A stretch of 64,000 nt of DNA from Paenibacillus sp. S150 (GCF_019352175.1 NZ_JACBYI010000005.1:62001-126000); one strand, 5' to 3'. Shown: positions 45,245 to 54,032, numbered from the stretch's first letter. Notes: generated from the letters alone by a model not told the origin. Program-made: numbers and translations.

Positions 45245-46264
45245 GTGAGTGAATGGAGCAAGCAGGATCGGTTCCGGTCCATATTATCCGGAGAACGGGC
45301 GGATCGTCCGATTGTGAGCGGATGGCGCCACTTTATTGACAAAGAACAAAATGCGGAAGATTTGGCGGCAACAACGATTTCTTTTACGAAAAAATATGCC
45401 TGGGACTGGGTCAAAATTAATCCGAGAGCAACCTACTTAGCTGAAGCCTGGGGAAACCGGTATGACTTTACGGATTATCAGACGGTATTTCCCAGGCAGA
45501 CAACGACCGTTATACCAACAGCCGATAATCTCTGGGAACTCGAGGTGAAAAAGGCAACCCGGACTGCGCCTCTGCTCGAGCACTTGGAGGCGGTTAGAAT
45601 AATTCGTCAAGGGTTGCCCGACACACCGCTAATCCAGACGGTATTCTCACCATTAACGGTGCTGTTGTTTATCGTGGGGCGTTCTGCTTACGTAACCAAA
45701 ACTGTGTTTGGCATTGAGCAGCCTGTTACTCTGGAATCCTTGTTTAAGGAACATAGGGCGGCGGCACATCATGCGTTGCATGTGATTTCATTAACATTAG
45801 CCGATTATGTGCAAGAGCTGCAGCAAGCGGGTTCAGACGGCTTGTTCTATGCAGTCACAGGTACAGCACATCCGGGCTTATTTGATGAAGCGATGTTCGA
45901 TGAGCTGTCCAGACCCTATGATTCTATTGTCCTGGAGGCCGCAAGCTATGGCAAAAACATCCTTCATACCTGTGGAGCTTATGCCCAGCCTGAGAAATTC
46001 AATGATTATCGTATTGACGGGATCAGCTGGGATACTATAGCCGAAGGAAATCCGGGGCTGGAAGCAAATCTGAAATCTACCAAAGTAGGCGGTGTTGATC
46101 ACGGATTGTTTGCAGTAAACAATCTTGAGCAAATTCAAAAGCAGGCCGAGGAAGCTTTGACGTTAATGAAAAACCAGCCTTTTATTCTCTCGCCAAACTG
46201 TGCAATTCCGCTAAATGTAACAGATGAGGCGTTGGAACAACTAAAAAACTCAGTATTTGAATAG
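45245..46264 (+). CDS. URO-D-like protein, putative corrinoid/thiol methyltransferase
   Basis: A 339-residue member of the uroporphyrinogen decarboxylase fold. Unlike HemE it has the zinc set of methyltransferases such as MtbA: H241 and C243 in LHTCGAY and C309 in LSPNCAI. These bind zinc and activate a thiol for methylation or demethylation. GTG start with AGGAGGG upstream. Sitting between MetI and MetQ, it probably acts on the imported methylated or sulfur amino acid. No corrinoid protein gene is nearby, so the methyl donor or acceptor is unknown. Confidence 0.8.
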   Translation: MSEWSKQDRFRSILSGERADRPIVSGWRHFIDKEQNAEDLAATTISFTKKYAWDWVKINPRATYLAEAWGNRYDFTDYQTVFPRQTTTVIPTADNLWELEVKKATRTAPLLEHLEAVRIIRQGLPDTPLIQTVFSPLTVLLFIVGRSAYVTKTVFGIEQPVTLESLFKEHRAAAHHALHVISLTLADYVQELQQAGSDGLFYAVTGTAHPGLFDEAMFDELSRPYDSIVLEAASYGKNILHTCGAYAQPEKFNDYRIDGISWDTIAEGNPGLEANLKSTKVGGVDHGLFAVNNLEQIQKQAEEALTLMKNQPFILSPNCAIPLNVTDEALEQLKNSVFE

Positions 46265-46276
46265 GAGATGACGGTA

Positions 46277-47107
46277 ATGAAGAAGTTAATGTTAGTGATG
46301 TTGATAGGTGTTCTGGCGGTGTTGACGGCTTGCGGCAATAAGGAGGCAGAGAGCTCCGGGGATAAGAAGAACCTTACCGTTGGATTTGGTGTTGGAACCT
46401 ATGAGGAGCAATTCCGTCAATCCATTCTGCCGATCCTGGAGAAACAAGGCTATACGGTTGACATTAAAACGTTCTCTCAAAACATGCAAGTCAATCCGGC
46501 GATGAAGGAAGGCTCTATTGACGCAAGTATCTTCCAAAGCACAGCCTACATGGAGGCTATCAATGAAGAAATTGGTGCAGACATGACAGGGATTGCCTAT
46601 GTTCCAGGTGCCCCGCAAGGTCTATATTCCGTAAATCATACAACTCTTGACGATGTGAAGGATGGCACAACAGTGGCTGTTCCCAACGATCCGGTTAACC
46701 AGGAGCGCGCGCTGCGTATTCTGGAGGAATTGGGCTGGATTAAAATTAAAGAAGGAGCAGGCGTAGCGGATTTCAACATTAACAGTATGGAGCCGGACAA
46801 ATATAATATTGATATTAAAATATTGGACCCTGCGCAAATTCTGGTATCCCTTCAAGATGTTGATTATGGTGTTGTAAACGGCAATTATATTGCGAATTCA
46901 CCGGACAGAAAGATTACGGATGCCCTCAAGATTGAAAATACGCCATTGCAGCACAGAATCATAGTATCGGTTAACAAAAAGGATGCAGATACCCAGTGGG
47001 CCAAAGACTTGAAGGCAGCGTATGAATCCAAAGAGTTCGAAGAATACATCCTTGGCCTGGAGAAATATGATGGCTTCATTCTGCCTGAGGCATGGGAGAA
47101 CAATTAA
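46277..47107 (+). CDS. metQ: Methionine-type binding lipoprotein
   Basis: A 276-residue NlpA/MetQ-family protein. ATG at 46277 is nine bases after AGGAG, and the signal KKLMLVMLIGVLAVLTACG has the lipobox LTAC. The family markers LTVGFGVGTYEEQ, AYMEAINEEIG and the GTTVAVPNDPVNQERAL segment are present. It completes the MetNIQ importer. The true ligand may be a methionine analogue or derivative. Confidence 0.93.
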   Translation: MKKLMLVMLIGVLAVLTACGNKEAESSGDKKNLTVGFGVGTYEEQFRQSILPILEKQGYTVDIKTFSQNMQVNPAMKEGSIDASIFQSTAYMEAINEEIGADMTGIAYVPGAPQGLYSVNHTTLDDVKDGTTVAVPNDPVNQERALRILEELGWIKIKEGAGVADFNINSMEPDKYNIDIKILDPAQILVSLQDVDYGVVNGNYIANSPDRKITDALKIENTPLQHRIIVSVNKKDADTQWAKDLKAAYESKEFEEYILGLEKYDGFILPEAWENN

Positions 47108-47125
47108 GTAAGGAAGTGAATACAG

Positions 47126-47935
47126 GTGACCAAGCAAAGAATTCATTTCATTGGTGGAGGACAGATGGCGGAAGCGATGATCCGCGCATGTATTGCCAAT
47201 GCTACCCTGTCTGCGGATCAAATCAGTGTAACGGATATTAACGAAGCACGTCTTCAGCTGTTGAATACCAAATATAGTGTAAAAACGGACCGTTCGCAGG
47301 AGCAGGACCTGTCTGCAGCAGATTTAATTGTTGTTGCCGTCCGCCCGCAGGATGATCTGGCTGCACTCGGACAAATTGTAGGGCAATTCGCTTCACCTGC
47401 CGCCGCAGTCGTATCGATTGTGGCGGGGGTAACGATTGTGAAGCTAGGTGAATATTTTGGCGCTGAACGCCCTATTATCCGGGTTATTCCCAATACATTG
47501 ACCGATACGGGTTACGGATATAGCGGTGTCGCCTTAAATGCCTGCGCCGCCCGTGATCAAGTGGAGAAGTTCCTGCTCGGGTTCGGCAAGGTGCAATATC
47601 TGGAGGAGTCATACATAGATATTTTTACCGGCTTCGGTGTGGCCGGACCTAATTATATCTATTATTTCATTGAATCCTTTGCGGATGCCGGCGTACTCGC
47701 CGGACTGCCGCGGGAGCAGGCATGGAAGGTAGCGCTGGAGAATGTTATGGGAGCGGTTGTGATGCTGCAGCAGACAGGTCTGCATCCAAGACAGCTGCTT
47801 GATATTAACAATTCGCCCGGCGGAGTCGGCATTCACGGCTTGTACGAGCTGAACAACAGTGATTTCGCGGCCGGACTGCAAAGAAGTGTCCTTGCAGCCG
47901 TAAAGCGGACTACTGAGCTGGGAGTGAAGGAATAA
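47126..47935 (+). CDS. proC: Pyrroline-5-carboxylate reductase-like protein
   Basis: A 269-residue ProC-family NAD(P)H reductase with a GTG start after AAGGAAG. N-terminal FIGGGQMAEAMIRAC and the C-terminal GGVGIHGLYELNNSDFAAGL match the family; the middle has IPNTLTDTGYG. In the standard role it makes proline. Its place in this salvage operon suggests a specialised paralogue reducing a cyclic imine derived from the imported compound. It overlaps the VOC gene by one base. Confidence 0.88.
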   Translation: MTKQRIHFIGGGQMAEAMIRACIANATLSADQISVTDINEARLQLLNTKYSVKTDRSQEQDLSAADLIVVAVRPQDDLAALGQIVGQFASPAAAVVSIVAGVTIVKLGEYFGAERPIIRVIPNTLTDTGYGYSGVALNACAARDQVEKFLLGFGKVQYLEESYIDIFTGFGVAGPNYIYYFIESFADAGVLAGLPREQAWKVALENVMGAVVMLQQTGLHPRQLLDINNSPGGVGIHGLYELNNSDFAAGLQRSVLAAVKRTTELGVKE

Positions 47936-48699
47936 TGGCAACGCTGAAATGGGATCATTTAGTGCACTATGTCAATAATCTGGAACAACCGGTTGAAATC
48001 TTTGGAGAGCATGGTCTGGTTGCTTTTAAGGGAGGGTCCCATAGGGATTGGGGAACCCATAATGCCTTAAGTTATTTTGGGCTAACCTATCTTGAGTTTC
48101 TCGGCATTGAGAATCTGGAATTGGCAAAGGCAACGGAGCACAATATTGTCGTGAGGGATGCCGTTAAAGTTCTTCCGGAGCATGAAGCCTTAAGCCGAGT
48201 TGTAATCCGGACGGATGATATTGATGAGATCGCCGCTTCCTTGAAGGCAGCAGGGTTATCACTATCTCCTATCATCGATGGCCGCCGTCTGGATAACGGG
48301 GGCAGACTAATACAGTGGCGGATGATGACCATTGACGGCGACTTTCAGGGACTGGTCTACCCGTTTATCATTCAATGGAACGGGACGGATGAAGAGAGAG
48401 CGGAACGCCTAACGGCATCCGGCGTCATTCAGCCCCATCCTGCGGGAAATGCTGAAATCGTGAGCGCGGTATTCCACGTCTCAGATCCTGCCGCTGCCGC
48501 CGGGCATTGGGGAGAGCTGTTCGGACTGTCCGTTGCTGAGCCAGCGGCCAACCTCTTCAGCCTTAAGATTGGAGATCAATCTTTTGATTTCGTGCAAGGG
48601 GATGAGAACCGCTTCAAACGGGTTCTGTTTACAACAGATTCACCAGCATTAAAAGGACAGACGATCCGGGTTGGTGAAGGAGAATATGTTTTTGCCTGA
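47935..48699 (+). CDS. VOC-family glyoxalase-like protein
   Basis: A 254-residue protein built from two vicinal-oxygen-chelate halves, the first starting WDHLVHYVNNLEQPVEIFGE and the second EIVSAVFHVSDPAAAAGHW. This matches the glyoxalase-like domain 3 family, often of unknown activity. Metal-binding residues H9 (DHLV) and later E are plausible. It is the last gene of the operon and may cleave or isomerise a pathway intermediate. Confidence 0.82.
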   Translation: MATLKWDHLVHYVNNLEQPVEIFGEHGLVAFKGGSHRDWGTHNALSYFGLTYLEFLGIENLELAKATEHNIVVRDAVKVLPEHEALSRVVIRTDDIDEIAASLKAAGLSLSPIIDGRRLDNGGRLIQWRMMTIDGDFQGLVYPFIIQWNGTDEERAERLTASGVIQPHPAGNAEIVSAVFHVSDPAAAAGHWGELFGLSVAEPAANLFSLKIGDQSFDFVQGDENRFKRVLFTTDSPALKGQTIRVGEGEYVFA

Positions 48700-48710
48700 G
48701 GATATATAAG

Positions 48711-48753
48711 CACAAACATCCCGCAATCATGAATGGATTGCGGGATGTTTGTG
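48711..48753. terminator. Perfect 18-bp hairpin after the VOC gene
   Basis: The left arm CACAAACATCCCGCAATC is the exact reverse complement of 48736-48753, with a seven-base loop. It lies 11 bases past the operon's last stop. No T-run follows on either strand, so it may be a T-less terminator or an RNA-stability or mobile repeat element. Confidence 0.6.
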
Positions 48754-48758
48754 TTCAA

Positions 48759-48818
48759 AGAAGCACCTCCGGTTACAATAGCTGTTTTCCCCTTTAAGTC
48801 CGGAATATCCTTAGGCAC
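48759..48818 (-). pseudogene. Relic of an SDR N-terminus
   Basis: GTG followed by PKDIPDLKGKTAIVTGGAS, the exact opening of a short-chain dehydrogenase up to the TGxxxGxG loop, then abruptly replaced by the hairpin arm. Twenty codons remain. The junction sits at the hairpin edge, suggesting deletion or insertion at that element. Confidence 0.6.
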
Positions 48819-49026
48819 GCTTCTTCATCAGTTAACATGATGTTCACAAAAAATATACTTTATTTTCCATAAATATGTTATTCTTATAACAATACTAGAT
48901 TATTTCCTTGGCGGAAGTTAGATGATTCGGAAAGGGGGTATTCCGGCTCTTAGTGTGGTCAATGGAGTTTGCTTTTTTGTGAACGTTTGCAAGATGCACA
49001 ACCACAAAAAAAACGGAGGTTTTGAC

Positions 49027-50244
49027 ATGCTGGCCAAAATGAAAAAATATGGAGTTTATAGTTTAGCTCTTTTGCTGCTGGCTTCGGTTGCCTTGACCGG
49101 ATGGAGTGCCCGGGCAGCTGCGGCAACCCCCATTACAACGGATTTCAGATCACTCTCGGCTTCCCAAATTGTCAGCGAAATGGGCGCCGGATGGAATTTA
49201 GGAAATCAGCTTGAGGCATCTTCGAATGGTACGCCGAGCGAGACTGCTTGGGGGAATCCCGTTGTTACTCAAGAACTGATCAAAAAGGTGAAAGCTGCAG
49301 GATTCAAAACAATTCGTATCCCCGTTTCTTACTTGAATTATATTGGAAGCGCTCCCTCTTACACGATTAATTCTGCATGGCTGGATCGTGTGAAAACGGT
49401 TGTAGACTATGCCTACAACGAAGGCCTGTATGTGGTCATTAACGTTCACGGGGACGGGTACAATACCGTTCAAGGCGGGTGGCTTCTGGTGAATGGCGGC
49501 AACCAGACTGTCATCAAAGAGAAATATAAGCTTGTGTGGCAGCAAATTGCCAACAAGTTTGTGGGCTATGACGAGCGGCTAATCTTTGAGTCCATGAACG
49601 AGGTTTTTGACGGTACTTATGGTAATCCGAATTCTGCTTACTACGCCAACCTTAATGCTTACAATCAAATCTTCGTGGATACGGTCAGACAAACCAGCGG
49701 CAACAATAGTGCAAGATGGCTGCTGATTCCGGGCTGGAATACGAATATTGACTACACTGCCGGCAATTACGGCTTTGTTCTGCCAACCGATACGTACCGG
49801 TCCTCTACGATCCCCAGTTCGGAAAAAAGAATTATGATCTCCGCACACTACTATTCGCCGTGGGATTTTGCAGGTGAAGAATCAGGGACGATTACGCAAT
49901 GGGGGGCATCGGCCACGAACCCATCCAAAAAATCGTCTTGGGGACAAGAGGATTACCTGAATTCGCAGCTCCAATCGATGTATAATAAGTTTGTTACCCA
50001 AGGCTACCCGGTAGTGATCGGTGAGTTCGGTTCCATCGACAAAACTGCCTATGATTCCAGCAATAACGTGTATCGTGCAGCGTATGCCAAAGCGGTAACA
50101 GCAGCAGCGAAACAATTCCAGGCAGTGCCGGTTTATTGGGATAATGGCTATAACGGCCAGCATGGCTTTGCGCTGTTCAACCGTACGAACAACACCATAA
50201 CTCAGCAAGGCATTATTGATGCAATCATGCAAGGCATACAATAA
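49027..50244 (+). CDS. Secreted GH5 endoglucanase
   Basis: A 405-residue single-domain enzyme. ATG at 49027 has CGGAGG six bases upstream; the longer frame from 48922 is not supported. Signal peptide ends near ARAAAAT. The GH5 pattern GAGWNLGNQLEAS, TIRIPVSYLN, the acid/base E in FESMNEVFDG and nucleophile E in VIGEFGSID are all present. The motif set resembles subfamily GH5_4 (xyloglucan, mixed-linkage or cellulose cutting). No binding module. Together with GH26 (15 kb away) it suggests plant-wall use. Confidence 0.92.
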   Translation: MLAKMKKYGVYSLALLLLASVALTGWSARAAAATPITTDFRSLSASQIVSEMGAGWNLGNQLEASSNGTPSETAWGNPVVTQELIKKVKAAGFKTIRIPVSYLNYIGSAPSYTINSAWLDRVKTVVDYAYNEGLYVVINVHGDGYNTVQGGWLLVNGGNQTVIKEKYKLVWQQIANKFVGYDERLIFESMNEVFDGTYGNPNSAYYANLNAYNQIFVDTVRQTSGNNSARWLLIPGWNTNIDYTAGNYGFVLPTDTYRSSTIPSSEKRIMISAHYYSPWDFAGEESGTITQWGASATNPSKKSSWGQEDYLNSQLQSMYNKFVTQGYPVVIGEFGSIDKTAYDSSNNVYRAAYAKAVTAAAKQFQAVPVYWDNGYNGQHGFALFNRTNNTITQQGIIDAIMQGIQ

Positions 50245-50265
50245 TCCTTAGAACGACCCTTTTAT

Positions 50266-50308
50266 CAAAACGGCGTAGCCTGCCAGTGGGCAACTATGCC
50301 GTTTTTTT
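50266..50308 (+). terminator. Terminator after the GH5 gene
   Basis: AAAACGGC(G)TAG pairs with CTA(T)GCCGTTTT, followed by a seven-T run, about 20 bases past the stop. Confidence 0.9.
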
Positions 50309-50477
50309 CTATTTTTAACGGATATCAGAGTTTTCATCTTTTCATCAGGAATACAAGAGGGAAATGAAGCAAAATCCAGAAAACTTGAACAAAGTTGCAA
50401 AAGCTGCGACTTTTTTGTTTTATTTGCGTATATGTTCCTTTATAGAGACTTAAATACGCAAAGAGGAGCGATGCATC

Positions 50478-51533
50478 TTGAATTTCATGAACCAAAATGG
50501 CGACAATCCGATGCAGGGACGCAAGCTGCCGGAGCTGAAGCCGGGAATGTACAAGAAGATTGGAATGGGGATAGCTGCCGCCGTTGTGCTGATTTTTCTG
50601 GGCTCTTCTTCATTCTATACCGTTCAGGAGCAGGAACGTGCGGCTATTCTTACATTTGGCAAGTATACGAACGAATCCTCGGCAGGCCTTCATTTCAAAT
50701 GGCCGTATCCCATCCAGCAGGTGATTACGGTGCCGGCGGAGCTGACCCAGCGGATACATATCGGGTACCGTCAGGAAGCTGAAGGGACTGTAGCGGTTGA
50801 TGATGAAGCGATGATGATTACCGGCGATGAGAATATCGTATCTGCCGATGCTGTAGTACAGTGGAAAATCAGCAGCATCCGCGATTATCTGTATAACATT
50901 GACGACCCGGACAAATTCCTGCGTAACTCGGCAAGCTCCTCGATCCGTGCAGTAATTGGTTCCGAGAAGCTGGACTATGCGATTACCGACGGAAAGACGG
51001 TTATTCAGGATAAGGTCAGAGAACTGCTCGTCGATCTGCAGAAGAAATACAACACCGGCATTCAGATTATTGATATCAAATTCCAGGATATTGAGCCGCC
51101 AAGCGGCCAGGTAGAGGAAGCTTTCCGCGAGGTAACCAATGCCCGTGAAGAGAAGAACACGAAGATCAACAACGCCAAGAAATATGAGAATGATATCATT
51201 CCAAAAGCACGCGGGGAAGCGCAAGCGCTGCTGGAGAGGGCCGAAGGCGAGAAGAAATCGCGGATCCTGAACGCGCAGGGCGATGTAGCCCGGTTTAATG
51301 CGATTTTTGCCGAATACAGCAATAATAAGAGCGTAACCGAAAGCCGGCTGATTCTGGAGACGCTGGAGACAATTATGCCTGGCGCCAAAATCTTCATTAC
51401 CAACTCGAATAGCGATACCGTGAATTATCTGCCGCTGAATGAGCTGATGCGCAGTACTTCAGGCAGCTCGCCTGCCCCGGCAGCTGTGAATCCGCCTGCT
51501 TCGGCCACACCGCAAGGAGGAGATGCTAAGTGA
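50478..51533 (+). CDS. hflK: HflK, membrane protease modulator
   Basis: A 351-residue SPFH/band-7 protein: short cytoplasmic start, one membrane segment (residues ~26-46), then SPFH domain (FYTVQEQERAAILTFGKY) and a helical region. TTG at 50478 is about ten bases after GAGGAGCG; ATG at 50487 is an alternative. HflK and HflC form a ring around FtsH and regulate protease access. It overlaps hflC by four bases. Confidence 0.92.
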   Translation: MNFMNQNGDNPMQGRKLPELKPGMYKKIGMGIAAAVVLIFLGSSSFYTVQEQERAAILTFGKYTNESSAGLHFKWPYPIQQVITVPAELTQRIHIGYRQEAEGTVAVDDEAMMITGDENIVSADAVVQWKISSIRDYLYNIDDPDKFLRNSASSSIRAVIGSEKLDYAITDGKTVIQDKVRELLVDLQKKYNTGIQIIDIKFQDIEPPSGQVEEAFREVTNAREEKNTKINNAKKYENDIIPKARGEAQALLERAEGEKKSRILNAQGDVARFNAIFAEYSNNKSVTESRLILETLETIMPGAKIFITNSNSDTVNYLPLNELMRSTSGSSPAPAAVNPPASATPQGGDAK

Positions 51534-52396
51534 AAAGAAACACTATTATTGCACTGATATCATCCGTAGTTCTGGTTATCCTGCTTTCCGGCTCTATGTA
51601 TATAGTGAAGGAAGGCGAATACAAGGTAGTCCTCCGTTTCGGTGAAGCGATGCGTGCCGTGGAGGAGCCCGGGCTGAAGCTGAAGATTCCTTTTATCGAG
51701 AATGTCTCGGAGCTTCCTAAATATCAGATGACGTACGAAAGCTCGCCGACCAGCATTCTGACCAAGGACCAGAAGCCGATTGTGGTTGATAATTATACCG
51801 TCTGGAGAATTACCAACCCCTCGCAGTTTCTGAGAACCGTACAATCAGTAGGCGGCGGGATTCAGCGTATTGATGAAGCCGTATATAACTCGGTGCGCCG
51901 CAAGCTGTCGGAGGTCAATTATGAGAATATTATCAGTGAGGACACCGGACGGGGCAATATCAACGATGAGATAACCAAAGACGTAATTGACGCCTTGACC
52001 CGTGATAATTACGGGATTGAAGTGATTGACGTACGGATCAAACGTACCGACCTGCCGGAAGAGAACAAACAAAGTGTCTACAACCGGATGATCTCGGACC
52101 GCCAATCCATTGCCGCGCGGTATCTGTCCGAGGGCGACGAGGAATCCAAGAAAATCACCTCCAGGGCAGACCGAACCTCCAGAGAGCTAATGGCCCAGGC
52201 CGAAGCCGACTCCAAGAAAATAATCGCTGAAGGCGAAGGTGAAGCCGCCAAAATCTATAATCAGGCCTATGGCAAGTCTCCTGAGTTCTACAGCTTCTAC
52301 CGTACGCTGGAAAGTTATGTGACTACGCTGAAGAATGAGCCGGTCATCATGATGCCCATTGATTCGCCCTATGCCAAAATATTGCTGGGGCAATAG
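51530..52396 (+). CDS. hflC: HflC, membrane protease modulator
   Basis: A 288-residue SPFH protein with GTG start and AAGGAGGAG upstream. One N-terminal membrane segment (residues ~6-25), the SPFH core with EYKVVLRFGEAMRAVEEPGL and DVRIKRTDLPEE, and C-terminal coiled helix (RTLESYVTTLKNEP). It completes the HflKC complex; FtsH would be elsewhere in the chromosome. Confidence 0.93.
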   Translation: MKRNTIIALISSVVLVILLSGSMYIVKEGEYKVVLRFGEAMRAVEEPGLKLKIPFIENVSELPKYQMTYESSPTSILTKDQKPIVVDNYTVWRITNPSQFLRTVQSVGGGIQRIDEAVYNSVRRKLSEVNYENIISEDTGRGNINDEITKDVIDALTRDNYGIEVIDVRIKRTDLPEENKQSVYNRMISDRQSIAARYLSEGDEESKKITSRADRTSRELMAQAEADSKKIIAEGEGEAAKIYNQAYGKSPEFYSFYRTLESYVTTLKNEPVIMMPIDSPYAKILLGQ

Positions 52397-52613
52397 GCTT
52401 ATCGGGTACGGGTGTATTTTTGGAAAACACCAGCAGACTAAATTTCCACCGCGGACAGCATTATTGAATCAAGAAATCTGCAGACGGGCAGCGGCCGGAA
52501 GTCCAAACATTCTCTGGAGTCACGACCGAACCTAAACTATAACAATCACAAGTTCAATCTATATAGTTTATAAGTTTCTGGTCTATTTTAAATTAAAATA
52601 GAAAGTTGATGGG

Positions 52614-53474
52614 ATGATGAAGTATCGTATTGCGTTAAATGGTGAAACGCCTCCTGATTTGCCCGAAGAACGATTTGATGGTGTTGGGATGATACGTGGA
52701 GAATATATCTTGAGGAAAATCGGGAAGTATATTACGACCCACGATGCGAAGCATACCTTGTACGCCTATGTAGAGAGCGTTTGCCAAAAATATAATAAGC
52801 AAGAAGTTTGGTATCGGACCACAGAATTTGTCACCCCGGAAATTAATGTACTGGAAGGTGTGGATGCAATATTTGAGGAAAAGCACTATATTCTGGGTAT
52901 GAGAGGTGTCCGCCGTGGTCTGAAATTCAAGGAAACATTTAAGGAGGAATTGAGATTAATTAGCGATTTATCAACAAAATACAGTAATCTGAATATTTTA
53001 ATTCCCTATATCAAGGACCCAGATGAACTAAAAGAAGTCATTAGTTTGCTTAATGATTTGAATTATAAAGGTAAATACGGAATTATGTTAGAGATCCCTT
53101 CCGTGTATTTGTTGCTGAAGGAATTTTCTGAATTAAACGTCAGCAATATCACTATAGGGATCAATGATCTTACCATGCTGACCTTGGGAACATTCAGAGG
53201 ATCAGAATATCATGACCCAACCCACCCGGCAATATTAAAAATCATCAGAGATACCGCTTGTTTCGGAAAAGAAAGCGGGATCGAGGTTAACGTGGCCGGA
53301 TATATTAGTGATAAGTTAATGAGAATAATTGAGAACGAGGAATTAGATCATATTATCCTGCATTACAAGGACATACCTGATTTATTGGCATTACCTGAAA
53401 CGGATTTTCCCGAAACAGAATTATTGAAACAAATAAAAAACAAGACCAAGCAGGCTATTGAGGAAAGGCAATAG
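52614..53474 (+). CDS. Stand-alone PEP-utilising-enzyme C-terminal barrel, catalytic Cys missing
   Basis: A 286-residue protein equal to the last domain of PtsI, PPDK or PEP synthase. Conserved: R28 in GMIRGEYIL, R68 in VWYRTTEF, R97 in LGMRGVR, E160 in GIMLEIPS and ND184-185 in GINDLTMLTLG. The catalytic MCGE/ICGE motif near the end reads VAGYISD (residues ~227-233), with no cysteine. The nucleotide-binding and phospho-histidine domains are absent. It may be a regulator, a partner of a split PEP enzyme, or a relic. Weak ribosome site. Confidence 0.8.
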   Translation: MMKYRIALNGETPPDLPEERFDGVGMIRGEYILRKIGKYITTHDAKHTLYAYVESVCQKYNKQEVWYRTTEFVTPEINVLEGVDAIFEEKHYILGMRGVRRGLKFKETFKEELRLISDLSTKYSNLNILIPYIKDPDELKEVISLLNDLNYKGKYGIMLEIPSVYLLLKEFSELNVSNITIGINDLTMLTLGTFRGSEYHDPTHPAILKIIRDTACFGKESGIEVNVAGYISDKLMRIIENEELDHIILHYKDIPDLLALPETDFPETELLKQIKNKTKQAIEERQ

Positions 53475-53692
53475 TGTAGTTCCCCTTGATATTAGGTATG
53501 GGATGCGTGCAGACAATGCTTTCCTGATGGACATTCATTTCCAGCACAGTTTTCAAGGATTACATCCATGATTTTCTGCCTCCAAAGGGTAGTTTGCACG
53601 GTGATGGATTGACTCGAACTGTAGCATTTTTCTGTTCGTAGTCTCCTGTCACTGGGCCGGACTTACCTTTCAAGCTGAGAAACTTTTTGGTT

Positions 53693-53730
53693 AACAAGCC
53701 CATGTGGTTCGTCACATGAGCTTGTTTTTG
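53693..53730 (+). terminator. Terminator between PEP-barrel gene and XRE gene
   Basis: ACAAGCCCATGTG and CACATGAGCTTGT pair around a GTTCGT loop with TTTTTG on the plus strand. It is more than 200 bases past the PEP-barrel stop, between convergent genes. Confidence 0.75.
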
Positions 53731-53737
53731 CTGCGCA

Positions 53738-53962
53738 TTATTCTTTTTTGCCGGGATAACGCTTGGAATTGTCAGTCTGACCTAGAATATAGTCGATGCT
53801 TACTTTATGGAAGTTGGCTAGAGTAATTAAAACGGCGCTCGGGACATCCAAATTTCCATTCTCATAGCGGGAATAAGTGGCTTGTGTAATATGTAAAAGC
53901 TCAGCCATTTGTTGTTGCGTCAGGTCTTTGTCTTCGCGTAAGTCGCGGATTCTTTTGTACAA
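53738..53962 (-). CDS. XRE/Cro-cI family regulator
   Basis: A 74-residue helix-turn-helix protein (LTQQQMAELLHITQATYSRY) with the family pattern IRDLREDKDLTQ at the start and VSIDYILGQTDNSKRY at the end. TTG at 53962 lies after GGTGA; GTG 53971 and the ATG at 54004 are alternatives, but the latter would put an operator half-site inside the coding region. Likely a repressor of the island, acting at the inverted repeat upstream. Confidence 0.85.
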   Translation of the reverse strand: MYKRIRDLREDKDLTQQQMAELLHITQATYSRYENGNLDVPSAVLITLANFHKVSIDYILGQTDNSKRYPGKKE

Positions 53963-53986
53963 TGTGATCACCCAAGACAAGCTTAC

Positions 53987-54032
53987 TTTATGCGAAAATT
54001 GCATATTAATATTTATGCGGTTTTCGCATAAA
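53987..54032. promoter_or_regulatory. Candidate XRE operator region
   Basis: TTTATGCG (54012-54019) and CGCATAAA (54025-54032) form an inverted repeat with a five-base spacer, and a third half-site TTTATGCGAAAA lies at 53987-53998. The arrangement of repeated half-sites just upstream of the repressor gene is typical of auto-regulated Cro/cI operators. Confidence 0.65.

Larger units (their letters stand above)
48700..49026. other. Intergenic region before the GH5 gene
   Basis: Contains the hairpin at 48711 and, on the minus strand at 48759-48818, an SDR start relic. The GH5 frame is open upstream of its real start but without signal or ribosome site. Nothing else recognised. Confidence 0.4.

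Noticed and set aside
50432..50782. Open frame starting after GAGGAGCG-ATG at the front of hflK
   Set aside because: Although the ATG at 50471 is better placed than the hflK TTG, the translation has no family resemblance and the hflK frame carries the SPFH domain.
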